The notes under the pieces were generated by a model. The model saw nothing but the letters and a program-made list of their open reading frames with translations. It was not told the origin of the DNA and ran no database searches. A stretch of 64,000 nt of DNA from Streptomyces radicis (GTDB lineage Bacteria; Actinomycetota; Actinomycetes; Streptomycetales; Streptomycetaceae): NCBI RefSeq assembly GCF_003626575.1, contig NZ_RBDY01000001.1, positions 186,001-250,000 on the forward strand. The letters are read 5' to 3'. Below, in pieces: positions 1 to 8,572 of this stretch. The translations under genes and the position numbers were made by a program. The first letter of the stretch is position 1. Every line of letters starts with the position of its first letter.

Positions 1-932
1 TCGCCGCGGGGAACGCCGTCCTCCTCAAGCCCGCGGAGGCCACCCCGCTCACCGCGCTCGCGCTCGAGGTGCTGGCCCAGGCAGCCGGGCTGCCCGACGG
101 GCTCTTCCAGGTCCTGCCGGGCCCCGGGTCCGTCACGGGCGAGGCCCTGGTGGACCACCCGGGCGTCGCCAAGGTCGTCTTCACCGGATCCACGGCCGTG
201 GGCAGGCGGATCATGGCCCGCTGCGCCGCCCAGGTCAAGCCCGTCACCCTCGAACTCGGCGGCAAGAGCCCCAACATCGTCTTCGCCGACGCCGACCTCG
301 AGGCCGCGGCCGCCGCCGCGCCCGCGTCGTTCCTCGACAACGCGGGCCAGGACTGCTGCGCCCGCAGCCGCATCCTGGTGCAGCGCTCGGTCCACGACCG
401 CTTCCTCGCCCTGCTCGAACCGGCCGTGCGCGCCGTCACCGTCGGCGACCCCGCCGACCCGGCCACCGCCATGGGCCCGCTGATCTCCGCCGCGCACCGC
501 GAACGCGTCCGCTCCTACGTCCCCGATGACGCGCCCGCCGCCATCCGCGGCGCCGTCCCCGAAGGCCCCGGCTACTGGTACCCGGCCACCGTGCTCGAGG
601 CCCACGCGGCGGGTGAACGGGCCGCCGCCGAGGAGATCTTCGGCCCGGTCGCCGTCGTCACGCCGTTCGACGACGAGGAGGACGCCGTCCGCCTGGCCAA
701 CGCCACCGAGTACGGCCTCGCCGCCTCCCTGTGGACCCGCGACATCGGCCGTGCACTGCGTGTCACCCGCGCTGTCGCGGCCGGGAACCTCTCGGTCAAC
801 TCGCACGCCGCCGTCCGTTACGCCACGCCCTTCGGGGGCTTCAAACGGTCAGGGCTCGGGCGGGAGTTGGGCCCGGACGCGCTGACCGCGTTCACCGAGA
901 CCAAGAACGTCTTCCTCGCCACCGACGGCTGA
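1..932 (+). CDS. NAD(P)-dependent aldehyde dehydrogenase, 5' end outside window
   Basis: The C-terminal 309 residues of an aldehyde dehydrogenase, open in frame from nt 3, so the real start lies left of the window. Visible are the general-base Glu in LELGGKSP (fragment residue 84), the nucleophile Cys in GQDC (residue 118), the EEIFGP motif and the PFGGFKRSG motif near the C terminus, all standard for the superfamily. The enzyme oxidises an aldehyde to the acid in the cytoplasm; the substrate cannot be read from the fragment. An SDR follows after 40 bp and is probably co-transcribed. In Streptomyces a similar ALDH-SDR pair lies beside a GlnA-like gamma-glutamylpolyamine or monoamine synthetase, so an amine-derived aldehyde is a reasonable guess only. 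Confidence 0.9.
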   Translation, partial: AAGNAVLLKPAEATPLTALALEVLAQAAGLPDGLFQVLPGPGSVTGEALVDHPGVAKVVFTGSTAVGRRIMARCAAQVKPVTLELGGKSPNIVFADADLEAAAAAAPASFLDNAGQDCCARSRILVQRSVHDRFLALLEPAVRAVTVGDPADPATAMGPLISAAHRERVRSYVPDDAPAAIRGAVPEGPGYWYPATVLEAHAAGERAAAEEIFGPVAVVTPFDDEEDAVRLANATEYGLAASLWTRDIGRALRVTRAVAAGNLSVNSHAAVRYATPFGGFKRSGLGRELGPDALTAFTETKNVFLATDG

Positions 933-972
933 CCGAAGGCCCCACCGCCCAGCGCAGCAAGGAGAGACCCCC

Positions 973-1758
973 GTGACAGAACCCACCGCCGTCTGCCGCA
1001 GGCTGGTCGGCCGCACCGCCGTGGTCACCGGGGCGGGCAGCGGCATCGGCCTCGCCTCGGCCCGCCGCCTGGCCGCCGAGGGCGCCCACGTGGTGTGCGC
1101 CGACATCGACGCCGCGCGCGGCGAGGCCGCCGCGGCCGAGGTCGGCGGCCGGTACGCGCACACCGACGTCACCGACGCCGAGCAGGTCGAGGCGCTGTTC
1201 CGGGTCGCCCACGAGACCTATGGCTCGGTGGACATCGCGTTCAACAACGCGGGGATCTCGCCACCCGACGACGACTCGATCCTCACCACGGACCTCGACG
1301 CCTGGCAGCGGGTCCAGCAGACCAACCTCACGTCGGTCTACCTGTGTTGCAAGGCGGTCATCCCCTACATGCGGCGGCAGGGCAGGGGATCGATCATCAA
1401 CACCGCGTCGTTCGTCGCGGTCCTGGGCGCGGCCACGTCGCAGATCAGCTACACCGCGTCCAAGGGCGGGGTGCTCGCGATGTCCCGCGAGCTGGGCGTG
1501 CAGTTCGCCCGCGAGGGCATCCGCGTCAACGCCCTGTGCCCGGGCCCGGTCAACACCCCCCTGCTGAAGGAGCTGTTCGCCAAGGACCCCGAGCGCGCCG
1601 CGCGCCGCCTGGTGCACGTCCCGGGCGGGCGCTTCGCCGAGCCCGAGGAGATCGCCGCGGCCGTCGCGTTCCTCGCGAGCGATGACTCCTCGTTCGTCAA
1701 CGCCGCCGACTTCCTTGTGGACGGCGGGATTTCGGGCGCATATGTAACGCCGTTGTAG
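973..1758 (+). CDS. SDR-family oxidoreductase (3-oxoacyl-ACP reductase-like)
   Basis: Classical short-chain dehydrogenase of 261 residues. The nucleotide-binding motif TGAGSGIG is at residues 19-26, an NNAG motif follows strand 4, and the catalytic set is Ser146, Tyr160 and Lys164 (YTASK). The PGPVNTP loop after the active site is typical. The GTG at 973 is preceded by AAGGAGAG at good spacing. It follows the aldehyde dehydrogenase closely and probably shares its transcript, suggesting the two handle an alcohol/aldehyde/acid series. The FabG-like label is by family only; the substrate is unknown. Confidence 0.9.
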   Translation: MTEPTAVCRRLVGRTAVVTGAGSGIGLASARRLAAEGAHVVCADIDAARGEAAAAEVGGRYAHTDVTDAEQVEALFRVAHETYGSVDIAFNNAGISPPDDDSILTTDLDAWQRVQQTNLTSVYLCCKAVIPYMRRQGRGSIINTASFVAVLGAATSQISYTASKGGVLAMSRELGVQFAREGIRVNALCPGPVNTPLLKELFAKDPERAARRLVHVPGGRFAEPEEIAAAVAFLASDDSSFVNAADFLVDGGISGAYVTPL

Positions 1759-1803
1759 TCCGGGGTGGTGGCCGGAACGGCGGCGGTGTGAGAAGTTCAC
1801 TGC

Positions 1804-2958
1804 GTGAGCGCGACGACTCCGCCCGGTTGGTATCCGGACCCAGGTCACACCGGCGACGGGCCCGCACCGGAACGCCGTTGGGACGGCACCGCCTGGACCG
1901 GGGAGACCCGGTCGGCCCGCGACATCACCGTCCCCGACGGCGTTCCGACGCCGCCTCCTGAGCCCTCCGCGCCTCCCGGGCCCGGCGGCACGGCCCACAT
2001 GGCGACCCTGCCGGGCGACCAGCCCCTGGCCCCGCCGCCCGCGGCGCCCCCCTCGCCGTACGCCACCGCGCCCTACACCCCGTACGGGCAGGGCGCGGCG
2101 CCCACCCCGTACGGCGCGCCCCTCGGCGGCCACGCCCCCTACCCCCCGCCCGCGCCCTCGGGCGGCGGGCAGCGCACGGCGCTCATCGCCGGCGCGATCG
2201 TGGTGGTGGCCGCCCTCGCGGTCGGCCTCGTGGTCCTGCTCGGCAGCGGCGACGACGAGGAGCCCGAGGGCCGGGGCCCCGCGCCGAGCGCCAGCGCCGA
2301 GGGGCCCTCGGACGAGCCCGCCCCCGAGGGGGACGACGGCGCGCCGGGCGACGAGGCGCCGCCACGTGGGGAGTCCGACGAGCCCGGCGACCCGGAGGAG
2401 GACCCGCGCGGAGACGGGAGCGGCGGCGGTGACGGGGGCCTCACCACGGCCACCGCGGGCGGCCTGGTCCTCCCGCTGCTCGACGGCTGGTCGGAGAGCC
2501 AGTACGACACCGGCTTCGGCGTGACCACGGGGGACTACGCCTGCCCGGGCGACTCCGCCATGAACTGCGTGCGCGCCGGCGCGTTCGTCAGCATCGTGCC
2601 GGGCGCGGGCGACGTCCCGGCGCAGGACTACGTCAGCGCCGACATAGGCGCCAACGAGAGCGAGTCGTACAACCCCGAGACCTATGGCGCGGTCACCGCG
2701 CGCGAGGAGCTGCTGTCCGAGGCCGTCACGATCGCGGGCCAGGAGGGGCACCGCATCCGCAGCCGCATCGAGACGGCGTCGGGCACCGCCGCGTTCGTCG
2801 AGTCGGTGGCCTTCCCCGCCCCCGACGGCTCGGGCGATCTGGTCGTGCTGCGCCTCGGGTTCGACATCGGCGAGGAGTCGCCCCCCGAGGACGACATGGA
2901 CCGCCTCGTGCGGGGTGCGGAGGCGACGTCCGCCGGGGGACCCGGTACCCAGGCCTGA
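1804..2958 (+). CDS. DUF2510 membrane protein with acidic linker
   Basis: Begins with a DUF2510 motif (PPGWYPDP ... RRWDGTAWT, residues 4-38), a short Trp-rich module common in actinobacterial membrane proteins. A Pro/Ala/Tyr-rich stretch follows, then one membrane segment around residues 125-148, an acidic Gly/Ser/Pro/Glu linker, and a C-terminal domain of about 165 residues that should be outside the membrane. The C-terminal domain has two Cys (in YACPGD and MNCVRAG) that could pair. The GTG at 1804 puts DUF2510 at the N terminus as expected. Function unknown. It lies upstream of the mycosin pair, but a 68-bp gap makes co-transcription uncertain. Confidence 0.8.
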   Translation: MSATTPPGWYPDPGHTGDGPAPERRWDGTAWTGETRSARDITVPDGVPTPPPEPSAPPGPGGTAHMATLPGDQPLAPPPAAPPSPYATAPYTPYGQGAAPTPYGAPLGGHAPYPPPAPSGGGQRTALIAGAIVVVAALAVGLVVLLGSGDDEEPEGRGPAPSASAEGPSDEPAPEGDDGAPGDEAPPRGESDEPGDPEEDPRGDGSGGGDGGLTTATAGGLVLPLLDGWSESQYDTGFGVTTGDYACPGDSAMNCVRAGAFVSIVPGAGDVPAQDYVSADIGANESESYNPETYGAVTAREELLSEAVTIAGQEGHRIRSRIETASGTAAFVESVAFPAPDGSGDLVVLRLGFDIGEESPPEDDMDRLVRGAEATSAGGPGTQA

Positions 2959-3026
2959 GAACGCGCCCGTAAAGTGACCGGAGTCGAGCTGACCAGCGGG
3001 GCGTCAGGTGGCTGGGGAGTGTGCGG

Positions 3027-3986
3027 ATGAACACCGAACAGGGACCGCGGCCTTCGCCGTTGCCGCCCCTGACCCCGCGGAGCGCGGCGGCTCCCCCGAG
3101 ACCGGGCGCGCCCCCGAGGCCCGCGGCGCCGCCAAGGCCCGCCGTCCCGCCGCGTCCCGCCGCGCCCCCCGACATCCCCGCGCAGCGCGCCACGCCGCCG
3201 CCCGAAGGCGCCGCGCCGCGCGGCGTCACCGCCCGCACGTCGCTGCGCCTCGCCACCGCGGTCACCTGCCTGGTGCTCGGCACGGGCCTGCTCGGTGGCG
3301 CCGCGGCCGGCGCGTGGCTCGTCGGCGACGGTGACGACGACTCGTCCGCCGCGGCCGCCCTCGACGAACGGCGCGACCTGTGGCGTGAGATACCGGTGGA
3401 CGAGCTGTTCCCGCCGGAGATCACCGGCGAGGGCGCGGGCCCCGGCGGCTCCGACCGGCGCTGGATACGCGTCGCCGTCGCCCCCGACGCGACGTGCGCC
3501 GAGGCGTTCGACCCGCTGCTCGCCGAGGTCCTCGCCCCCGTCGGCTGCCACCGGCTGCTGCGCGCCACCTACGCCGACGAGACCCAGACCACCGTCACCA
3601 CCGTGGGGCTGATGTTCACCGAGGCGGGGCCCGCCCGGATGGACGCCCTCGCCGCCCGCCTCACCACCGAGGGCCTCGACGCCCGCGCCGACCTCATGCC
3701 CCGCCCCCTCGCCGCCCCCGGCACCCCCGCCGAGGACTTCGGCGACCAGCAGCGTGGCGCCTGGACGATCAAGGCGCTGCCCGGACTTCCCGTCGTCGCC
3801 TACGCCGTCACCGGCTTCGCCGACGGCCGCCCCCTCGACGACCCGCGGCCCGTCGCCGAGGCCACCGCGGAGGGCCAGGACACCACCGTCGCGCTCGCGG
3901 GGCTCGGCCATGACGCGGCGGGCATCGCCGAACGCGTCGAACGCGACCTGCGCGCGACCGCCGACCAGCGAGCCGAGGAGCAGTGA
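3027..3986 (+). CDS. Single-pass membrane protein with proline-rich N terminus, mycosin neighbour
   Basis: A 319-residue protein: a cytoplasmic Pro/Ala/Arg-rich tail of about 55 residues with repeated PPRP units, one membrane segment near residues 72-95, then an extracytoplasmic domain of about 210 residues. That domain contains two Cys (in DATCAEAF and PVGCHRL) that may form a disulfide. ATG at 3027 is preferred over the in-frame GTG at 3021 because GGGGAG at 3014-3019 is well spaced only for the ATG. The stop lies 4 bp before the mycosin start, so the two are almost certainly one operon. Proteins of this layout occur next to mycosins in Streptomyces; the role is unknown. Confidence 0.8.
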   Translation: MNTEQGPRPSPLPPLTPRSAAAPPRPGAPPRPAAPPRPAVPPRPAAPPDIPAQRATPPPEGAAPRGVTARTSLRLATAVTCLVLGTGLLGGAAAGAWLVGDGDDDSSAAAALDERRDLWREIPVDELFPPEITGEGAGPGGSDRRWIRVAVAPDATCAEAFDPLLAEVLAPVGCHRLLRATYADETQTTVTTVGLMFTEAGPARMDALAARLTTEGLDARADLMPRPLAAPGTPAEDFGDQQRGAWTIKALPGLPVVAYAVTGFADGRPLDDPRPVAEATAEGQDTTVALAGLGHDAAGIAERVERDLRATADQRAEEQ

Positions 3987-3990
3987 CCCC

Positions 3991-5238
3991 GTGACCGCAG
4001 AAGCGAGCGCCGCGGCCACCGCCGCCCGGCGCGCCGTTCCCGCCGTTCCCGCGCTCGCCGCCCTGATCGCCGCGGGGCTGCTGCTGACGCCCTGGCCCGC
4101 GCGCGCCGACGCGATACGCGACCAGCAGCAGTGGGCCCTCGACGCCGTCAACGCCCCCGCCGCGTGGGAGACCACCCGCGGCGGGGGGGTCACCGTCGCC
4201 GTCCTTGACACCGGCGTCGACCCCACCCACCCCGACCTGGCGGGCGCGATCCGCCAGGGCCGCGACATGGTGGGCATGGGCGCGGGCCCGGGAGACCAGG
4301 AGTGGGCCTCGCACGGCACGGCCATGGCGGGCATCATCGCGGGCCGGGGGCACGGCGCCGGGCGCGACTCCGGCGTGATGGGCGTCGCGCCCGAGGCCGA
4401 GATCCTGCCGGTGCGCGTGCTGCTCGAGGACGACGACCCGGAGCGTGACACGGCGCGCGAGACGCGTTCGGGTGCCCTCGCCGAGGGCATCCGCTGGGCC
4501 ACCGACCAGGGCGCCGACGTCATCAACCTCTCGCTCGGCGACGACAGCGAGTCCGCCCACCCTGACCCCGACGAGGACGCCGCCGTGCGCTACGCGCTCT
4601 CCCAGGGCGCGGTCGTCGTCGCGTCCGCGGGCAACGGCGGCGAGAACGGCGACCCCGTCTCCTACCCCGCCGGCTACCCCGGCGTGATCGCCGTCGCCGC
4701 GGTGGACCGGGGCGGCAGCCCGGCGGAGTTCTCCACCGAGCGCTGGTACGCGACCCTGTGCGCCCCCGGCAAGGACGTCATCGTGGCCGACCCCGACCGC
4801 GACTACTACACCGGCTGGGGAACGTCGGCGGCCGCCGCGTTCGTCTCGGGCTCCGCGGCGCTGCTGCTCGCCGCCCACCCCGATCTCACCCCGGCGCAGG
4901 TGCGGGACGTGCTCGTGGAGACCGCCGCGCACCCGCCGCCCGGCGGCCGCGACGACGCGCTCGGCGGCGGCATGGTGGACCCGGCGGCGGCCATCGACGC
5001 GGCCGTCGGCCTGACCGCCAGGCCCCTGGCGCCCGCAGCGGGGCCCTACGAGGGGGAGTTCTTCGGCCCAGGCCCGAGCGAGGGCGGCGGGGGAGCGGGG
5101 CGCTCGGCCTGGCTCGCGCCGCTCTCGGGCGCGGCCGGGGTGGTGCTGCTCGCCGCGGCGGCGGCGCTGATGGGCGGCGGGACCGCCCGGATCAGGGAGC
5201 GGGTCAGACGCCTGACCGCGGGGCCTGATCGGTCGTGA
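3991..5238 (+). CDS. mycP: S8 subtilisin-like serine protease, mycosin type
   Basis: Exported subtilase of 415 residues. It has a signal segment (about residues 15-40, ending ARADA), then the catalytic triad Asp73 (VLDTGVD), His108 (HGTAMAG) and Ser279 (GTSAAAAF). A low-complexity linker leads to a C-terminal membrane anchor (about residues 368-390) and a basic tail. Signal peptide, protease domain and C-terminal anchor together are the mycosin (MycP) layout, which in mycobacteria works with type VII secretion machines. GTG at 3991 is chosen because it gives a proper signal peptide and lies 4 bp after the previous stop. No EccC, EccD or WXG100 gene is visible in the window, so any link to type VII secretion is by family only. 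The 3' end overlaps the convergent hydrolase gene by 35 bp. Confidence 0.9.
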   Translation: MTAEASAAATAARRAVPAVPALAALIAAGLLLTPWPARADAIRDQQQWALDAVNAPAAWETTRGGGVTVAVLDTGVDPTHPDLAGAIRQGRDMVGMGAGPGDQEWASHGTAMAGIIAGRGHGAGRDSGVMGVAPEAEILPVRVLLEDDDPERDTARETRSGALAEGIRWATDQGADVINLSLGDDSESAHPDPDEDAAVRYALSQGAVVVASAGNGGENGDPVSYPAGYPGVIAVAAVDRGGSPAEFSTERWYATLCAPGKDVIVADPDRDYYTGWGTSAAAAFVSGSAALLLAAHPDLTPAQVRDVLVETAAHPPPGGRDDALGGGMVDPAAAIDAAVGLTARPLAPAAGPYEGEFFGPGPSEGGGGAGRSAWLAPLSGAAGVVLLAAAAALMGGGTARIRERVRRLTAGPDRS

Positions 5239-6169
5239 CGGCGGACAGCGCGGCCTCGGCGGCGGCCTCGACCACGGCGACGCCCGCCTCCCACGAGACA
5301 TGGCCGTCGGAGACCACGGCCACCAGATAGGGGCGCCCGTCCACCGTGACCCGGCCGATGCTGTTCACGTCCCACAGCCCGGTCCTGGACCGCGGCAGCC
5401 AGCCGTTCTTCAGCTCGACGCCCCCGTCGGCCGCGGCCGATATGCCCCAGCGCTGGTCGGGCACCACCGTGGCCATCAGCGCCCTGAGGTACGCCCGGGA
5501 GTCGGCGTGCAGCGGCGACCCCGTGCCATGGATCGCGCGCAGCAGGGCCAGCTGGTCGACGGCGGTGGTCTGGGTCAGGCCCCAGTGGCCCTCGGGGCCC
5601 GCGACGGTGGTGACGAGGCCGAGCCGCTCGTTGGCCGCGTCGAGCCCTTCGCCCTCGCCGATCGCGAGCCACAGCTCGTCGGCCGCGTCGTTGTCGCTGC
5701 GTTGGATCATGACCTCGGCGAGCAGCCGCTCGCGCGCCGTCAGCTCGCGGCCCTCGTCCTGCGCCATGAGCAGCAGGGCGGCCAGGATGTCGACCTTGAC
5801 GATGCTCGCGGTGTCGAAGTGGTCCGCGCCGTACGCCGCGGCGACCTCCCCGTCGAGCGAGGCCACGGCCACCGAGAGGCGCGGCGGCGGATCGCCCACG
5901 AGGCGCGGCAGGGACTGGGCGAGCACCGCGTCCCGCACCGTCGAGCTGGGCACATAGGGAGACGAACGGCCGCTCGTCCCGCCGTCCGGGCTCACCACGC
6001 TCCCCTCCACCCCCGCGCCCACGGCCCCCAAGTCGTCCACCGGTCTCTCCACCGCCTGCGGTCCCCCCACGGAGGGAACGGAGTCCCCGGCCGCGGTGAC
6101 GGCCAGCAGCGAGGTCGCCAGGGCGGCGTTCACCACCAGGGCAGGCCGTATTCGCCGCGACAGTCTCAT
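5204..6169 (-). CDS. Exported serine hydrolase, class A beta-lactamase-like
   Basis: A 321-residue protein with an N-terminal signal segment (residues 1-28) and a penicillin-recognising fold. SxxK is Ser122-Ile-Val-Lys125, SDN is at 158-160, and the KTG-equivalent is KNG at 254-256. These are the three canonical motifs of serine beta-lactamases and related DD-peptidase-like hydrolases. The usual class A Glu166 motif (ExxLN) is not clear, so it may be a non-antibiotic hydrolase of the beta-lactamase2 type common in Streptomyces. ATG at 6169 begins a basic N terminus (MRLSRRIRP) suited to export; a longer start would add a poor signal. The gene is monocistronic and convergent with the mycosin gene. 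Confidence 0.85.
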   Translation of the reverse strand: MRLSRRIRPALVVNAALATSLLAVTAAGDSVPSVGGPQAVERPVDDLGAVGAGVEGSVVSPDGGTSGRSSPYVPSSTVRDAVLAQSLPRLVGDPPPRLSVAVASLDGEVAAAYGADHFDTASIVKVDILAALLLMAQDEGRELTARERLLAEVMIQRSDNDAADELWLAIGEGEGLDAANERLGLVTTVAGPEGHWGLTQTTAVDQLALLRAIHGTGSPLHADSRAYLRALMATVVPDQRWGISAAADGGVELKNGWLPRSRTGLWDVNSIGRVTVDGRPYLVAVVSDGHVSWEAGVAVVEAAAEAALSAVTTDQAPRSGV

Positions 6170-6332
6170 AACCGCACGGTATCCCGCACATGTGCACGAG
6201 TCATCGCCCGTCGCATGAAGAACGCGTAACAGTCGGTGACAGCCATTCCGCAACGGCCGTGCCCCGGGGGCGCGTTGGGCCGTCCACGCGCCCGGCGCAC
6301 GCCCCTCGCGGCCGCCCGGCTACCCTCGACCC

Positions 6333-7055
6333 GTGCCGCTGAACATCCCCACGCCCGCCTTCGCCGACGACGACGGCACCGCCGATCCCGCCCTCGCCCG
6401 GGCGCTGGCCGACTGGGCGCGCGACCCCGCGGCCGAGCCCGCCGTCCTGACCGCGCTCGGCGGCGCCCGGCTGCTGGTCCCCGTCGTCGCCGTGCTCGGC
6501 GAGGCCGAGACGGGCGAGGACGGGCCGCGCCGGGAGAAGAGCAGCGAGATGGCCGTGCTCACCCTCGCGCTGCCCGGCGGCCGCCGCGCGCTCCCGGTCT
6601 TCACCGCCACCGAGACCCTGGCCCGCTGGCGCCCCGACGCCCGCCCCGTGCCCGTCACCACGCGCCAGGCCCTCGCCGCCGCGGTGCAGGAGGGCGCGGG
6701 GGCGCTCGTCGTGGACATCGCGGGACCCGTCGCGTACGAGCTCGCCGGGGCCGGGCTGCGTGCCGTGGCCGGCGGCGGCTCCCCGGCCTCGGCCCCCGCC
6801 GTGGCCGAGGCCGTGCGCGACGTGCTGGCCGCCGAGCCCGCGGTGGCCGCCGCCCACCTGGTGCCGGGCGGCGACGCCGACGCCACGCTGGCGCTGCGCC
6901 TCGACGGCGGCGCCGAGGACGCCCCCGCCGTCACCCGCCTCGCGCACGCGCTGGCGGGCGACGAGGTGCTGCGCGCCCATCTGGTGCGCGGCCTCCAGCT
7001 GGCCGTGCTGCCCCCGGGCGCGGCGCTCCCGGGGGAGCCCACCTACCGCCGCTGA
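6333..7055 (+). CDS. SseB family protein
   Basis: A 240-residue soluble protein. The region around residues 30-130 (LLVPVVAVLG ... ALPVFTATETLARWRPDARPVP) matches the SseB N-terminal domain, with the typical order 'loadable value, then TDxxxLxxW'. The C-terminal half is Ala-rich and resembles the SseB C-terminal region. E. coli SseB is linked to enhanced serine sensitivity; the role in Streptomyces is not known. GTG at 6333 follows a weak ribosome-binding site. The gene stands alone between the divergent hydrolase and the aquaporin. Confidence 0.75.
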   Translation: MPLNIPTPAFADDDGTADPALARALADWARDPAAEPAVLTALGGARLLVPVVAVLGEAETGEDGPRREKSSEMAVLTLALPGGRRALPVFTATETLARWRPDARPVPVTTRQALAAAVQEGAGALVVDIAGPVAYELAGAGLRAVAGGGSPASAPAVAEAVRDVLAAEPAVAAAHLVPGGDADATLALRLDGGAEDAPAVTRLAHALAGDEVLRAHLVRGLQLAVLPPGAALPGEPTYRR

Positions 7056-7156
7056 ACGCGCCCCCGCGCGCCACCCGCATGGCCCGGTCGGCGTGCGGCC
7101 TTCCCCCGCGCGCCACAGACTGCGACGAAAGCCGTCGTCAGCCACGGGAGGGCGCC

Positions 7157-7903
7157 ATGTCCGCCGAGACCGAACCCCAACCGCTAGCGGCAGAGTGCGT
7201 GGGAACGCTGCTGCTCGTCTTCTTCGGAGTCGGCGCCGCGGTGCTGGCAGGCGAGTTCATCGGGTCGATGGGCATCGCCCTCGCGTTCGCCTTCGTACTG
7301 CTCGGCCTCGTCTACGCGTTCGGCGCGATCTCGGGCAGCCACCTCAACCCCGCGGTCACGCTGGGCATGCTGCTGGCGGGGCGCATGTCGCTCCAGAGCG
7401 CGATCATGTACTGGATCGCCCAGTTCCTCGGCGCCATCGCGGGCGCCGCCCTGCTCTTCCTGGTGGCCAAGCAGGTCCCGGGGCTCGACACGAGCGAGGC
7501 GTTCGGCACCAACGGCTTCGACGACAGGTCCGCCGTCGGCCTGTCGCTCGGCGGCGCGTTCATCGTGGAGATCATGCTGACGTTCCTGCTGGTCTTCGTG
7601 TGGCTCTCGGTGACCAGCACGTCGCTGCTCAAGGGCTGGGAAGGCGTCCCCGTGGGGCTCACCCTCGGCGCGGTCAGCCTGGTCGGCATCCCGCTGACCG
7701 GCACCTCGGTCAACCCCGCGCGCAGCCTGGCGCCCGCCCTCTTCGCCGGGGGCAGCGCGCTCGCCCAGCTGTGGCTCTTCATCATCGCCCCGCTGGTGGG
7801 CGCGGCGGTCGCGGTGATCGTGCACCGGATCGTCCACCCCCAGCCCGACGAGTGGCTCACCGACTGGCGCCGCGCGGTGCCGGGGCGGCGACCGGCCCGG
7901 TGA
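7157..7903 (+). CDS. MIP/aquaporin family channel
   Basis: A 248-residue six-helix channel protein with both pore motifs intact: NPA at 64-66 (SHLNPAVTLG) and NPA at 186-188 (SVNPARSLAP). The second NPA is followed by Arg189, the selectivity-filter arginine. The length and PARSLAP sequence favour a water channel of the AqpZ type over a glycerol facilitator, which would carry Asp after NPAR. ATG at 7157 is preceded by GGGAGGG. The 3' end overlaps the convergent DUF1844 gene by 47 bp. Confidence 0.92.
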   Translation: MSAETEPQPLAAECVGTLLLVFFGVGAAVLAGEFIGSMGIALAFAFVLLGLVYAFGAISGSHLNPAVTLGMLLAGRMSLQSAIMYWIAQFLGAIAGAALLFLVAKQVPGLDTSEAFGTNGFDDRSAVGLSLGGAFIVEIMLTFLLVFVWLSVTSTSLLKGWEGVPVGLTLGAVSLVGIPLTGTSVNPARSLAPALFAGGSALAQLWLFIIAPLVGAAVAVIVHRIVHPQPDEWLTDWRRAVPGRRPAR

Positions 7904-8228
7904 ACGCCTCCCCCGGGCCCTTGCCGGGGTCGTCCGGCACCGCGGAGGCCTCCCTGAAGGCCAGTTGCAGCGACTTCAGCCCGTCGCGCAGGGGCGCGGC
8001 GTGATACGAGCCGACCTCGGGGGCCGCCGCCGTGACCAGCCCGGCGAGCGCGGTGATCAGCTTCCGCGCCTCGTCCAGGTCACGGTGCCGCTCGCCGTCC
8101 TCGGCGAGACCCAGGCTGACCGCGGACGCGCTCATCAGGTGCACCGCGACCGTGGTGATCACCTCCACCGCGGGCACGTCCGCGATGTCCCTGGTCATGC
8201 CGCCGATGTCGGACCCTGCCTCGCTCAT
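7857..8228 (-). CDS. DUF1844 domain-containing protein
   Basis: A small protein of 123 residues matching DUF1844: a helical core with AVEVITTVAVHLMSASAVSLGL, then LDEARKLITALAGLVTAAAPEV. Proteins of this family lie directly upstream of infC in many actinobacteria. Start ATG at 8228 gives MSEAGSDIGG and the usual family length; longer in-frame extensions run into the infC promoter and are rejected. It is divergent from infC and convergent with the aquaporin. Function unknown. Confidence 0.85.
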   Translation of the reverse strand: MSEAGSDIGGMTRDIADVPAVEVITTVAVHLMSASAVSLGLAEDGERHRDLDEARKLITALAGLVTAAAPEVGSYHAAPLRDGLKSLQLAFREASAVPDDPGKGPGEAFTGPVAAPAPRGASR

Positions 8229-8309
8229 GCGGACCACCCTATGCGCCCGCCGGGGGGTGTCTTCCGGCGGGTCGGGAGCACACCGCGCGGGGGTTCCGCA
8301 AGGGTGCTG

Positions 8310-8315
8310 TATCAT
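8310..8315 (+). promoter_or_regulatory. Candidate -10 element of the infC operon
   Basis: TATCAT fits the actinobacterial -10 pattern TANNNT and is placed to drive infC through the 260-nt leader that follows. No convincing -35 is seen at 16-19 bp upstream (GC-rich), so this is a weak call based on one hexamer. Confidence 0.4.
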
Positions 8316-8415
8316 GGAGGGTGACCGGCCGGACACCCGTGTGCCCGGCCCGCAAGTGGAGGCTCCGCTCTCCCACCTGATCGACCCCCGGGTCGGCAGG
8401 TCACCGGTCCTTTCG

Positions 8416-8489
8416 CGCCCCGCGATCTGCCGCGGTGGTGCTCCAGGTCTGTGTGGAGCCCCGCCTGTGCGTCGCCCGGGGCGTTTTTT
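8416..8489 (+). terminator. Leader terminator/attenuator upstream of infC
   Basis: Within the infC leader a 7-bp perfect outer stem pairs CGCCCCG (8416-8422) with CGGGGCG (8477-8483) and runs straight into six T (8484-8489). Inside it GCTCCA (8440-8445) pairs with TGGAGC (8454-8459) around an 8-nt loop, extended by further G-C pairs. This is an intrinsic terminator about 85 nt upstream of the infC start, so the leader can stop transcription before the gene. Leader-based control of infC-rpmI-rplT operons by L20 or IF3 is known in Firmicutes and enterobacteria; that this element responds to such a signal is inference. Confidence 0.75.
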
Positions 8490-8572
8490 GACGCCGCCGT
8501 ACGGCGGTCCACCAGACCTATCCAGCACGGCTGCCCGCCAGGCATCCGTGCGGCGCAAACCGAGGAGGCCCC

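Noticed and set aside
892..2751. 619-codon minus-strand frame opposite the SDR and DUF2510 genes
   Set aside because: Antisense GC shadow; the plus-strand genes carry clear SDR and DUF2510 motifs.
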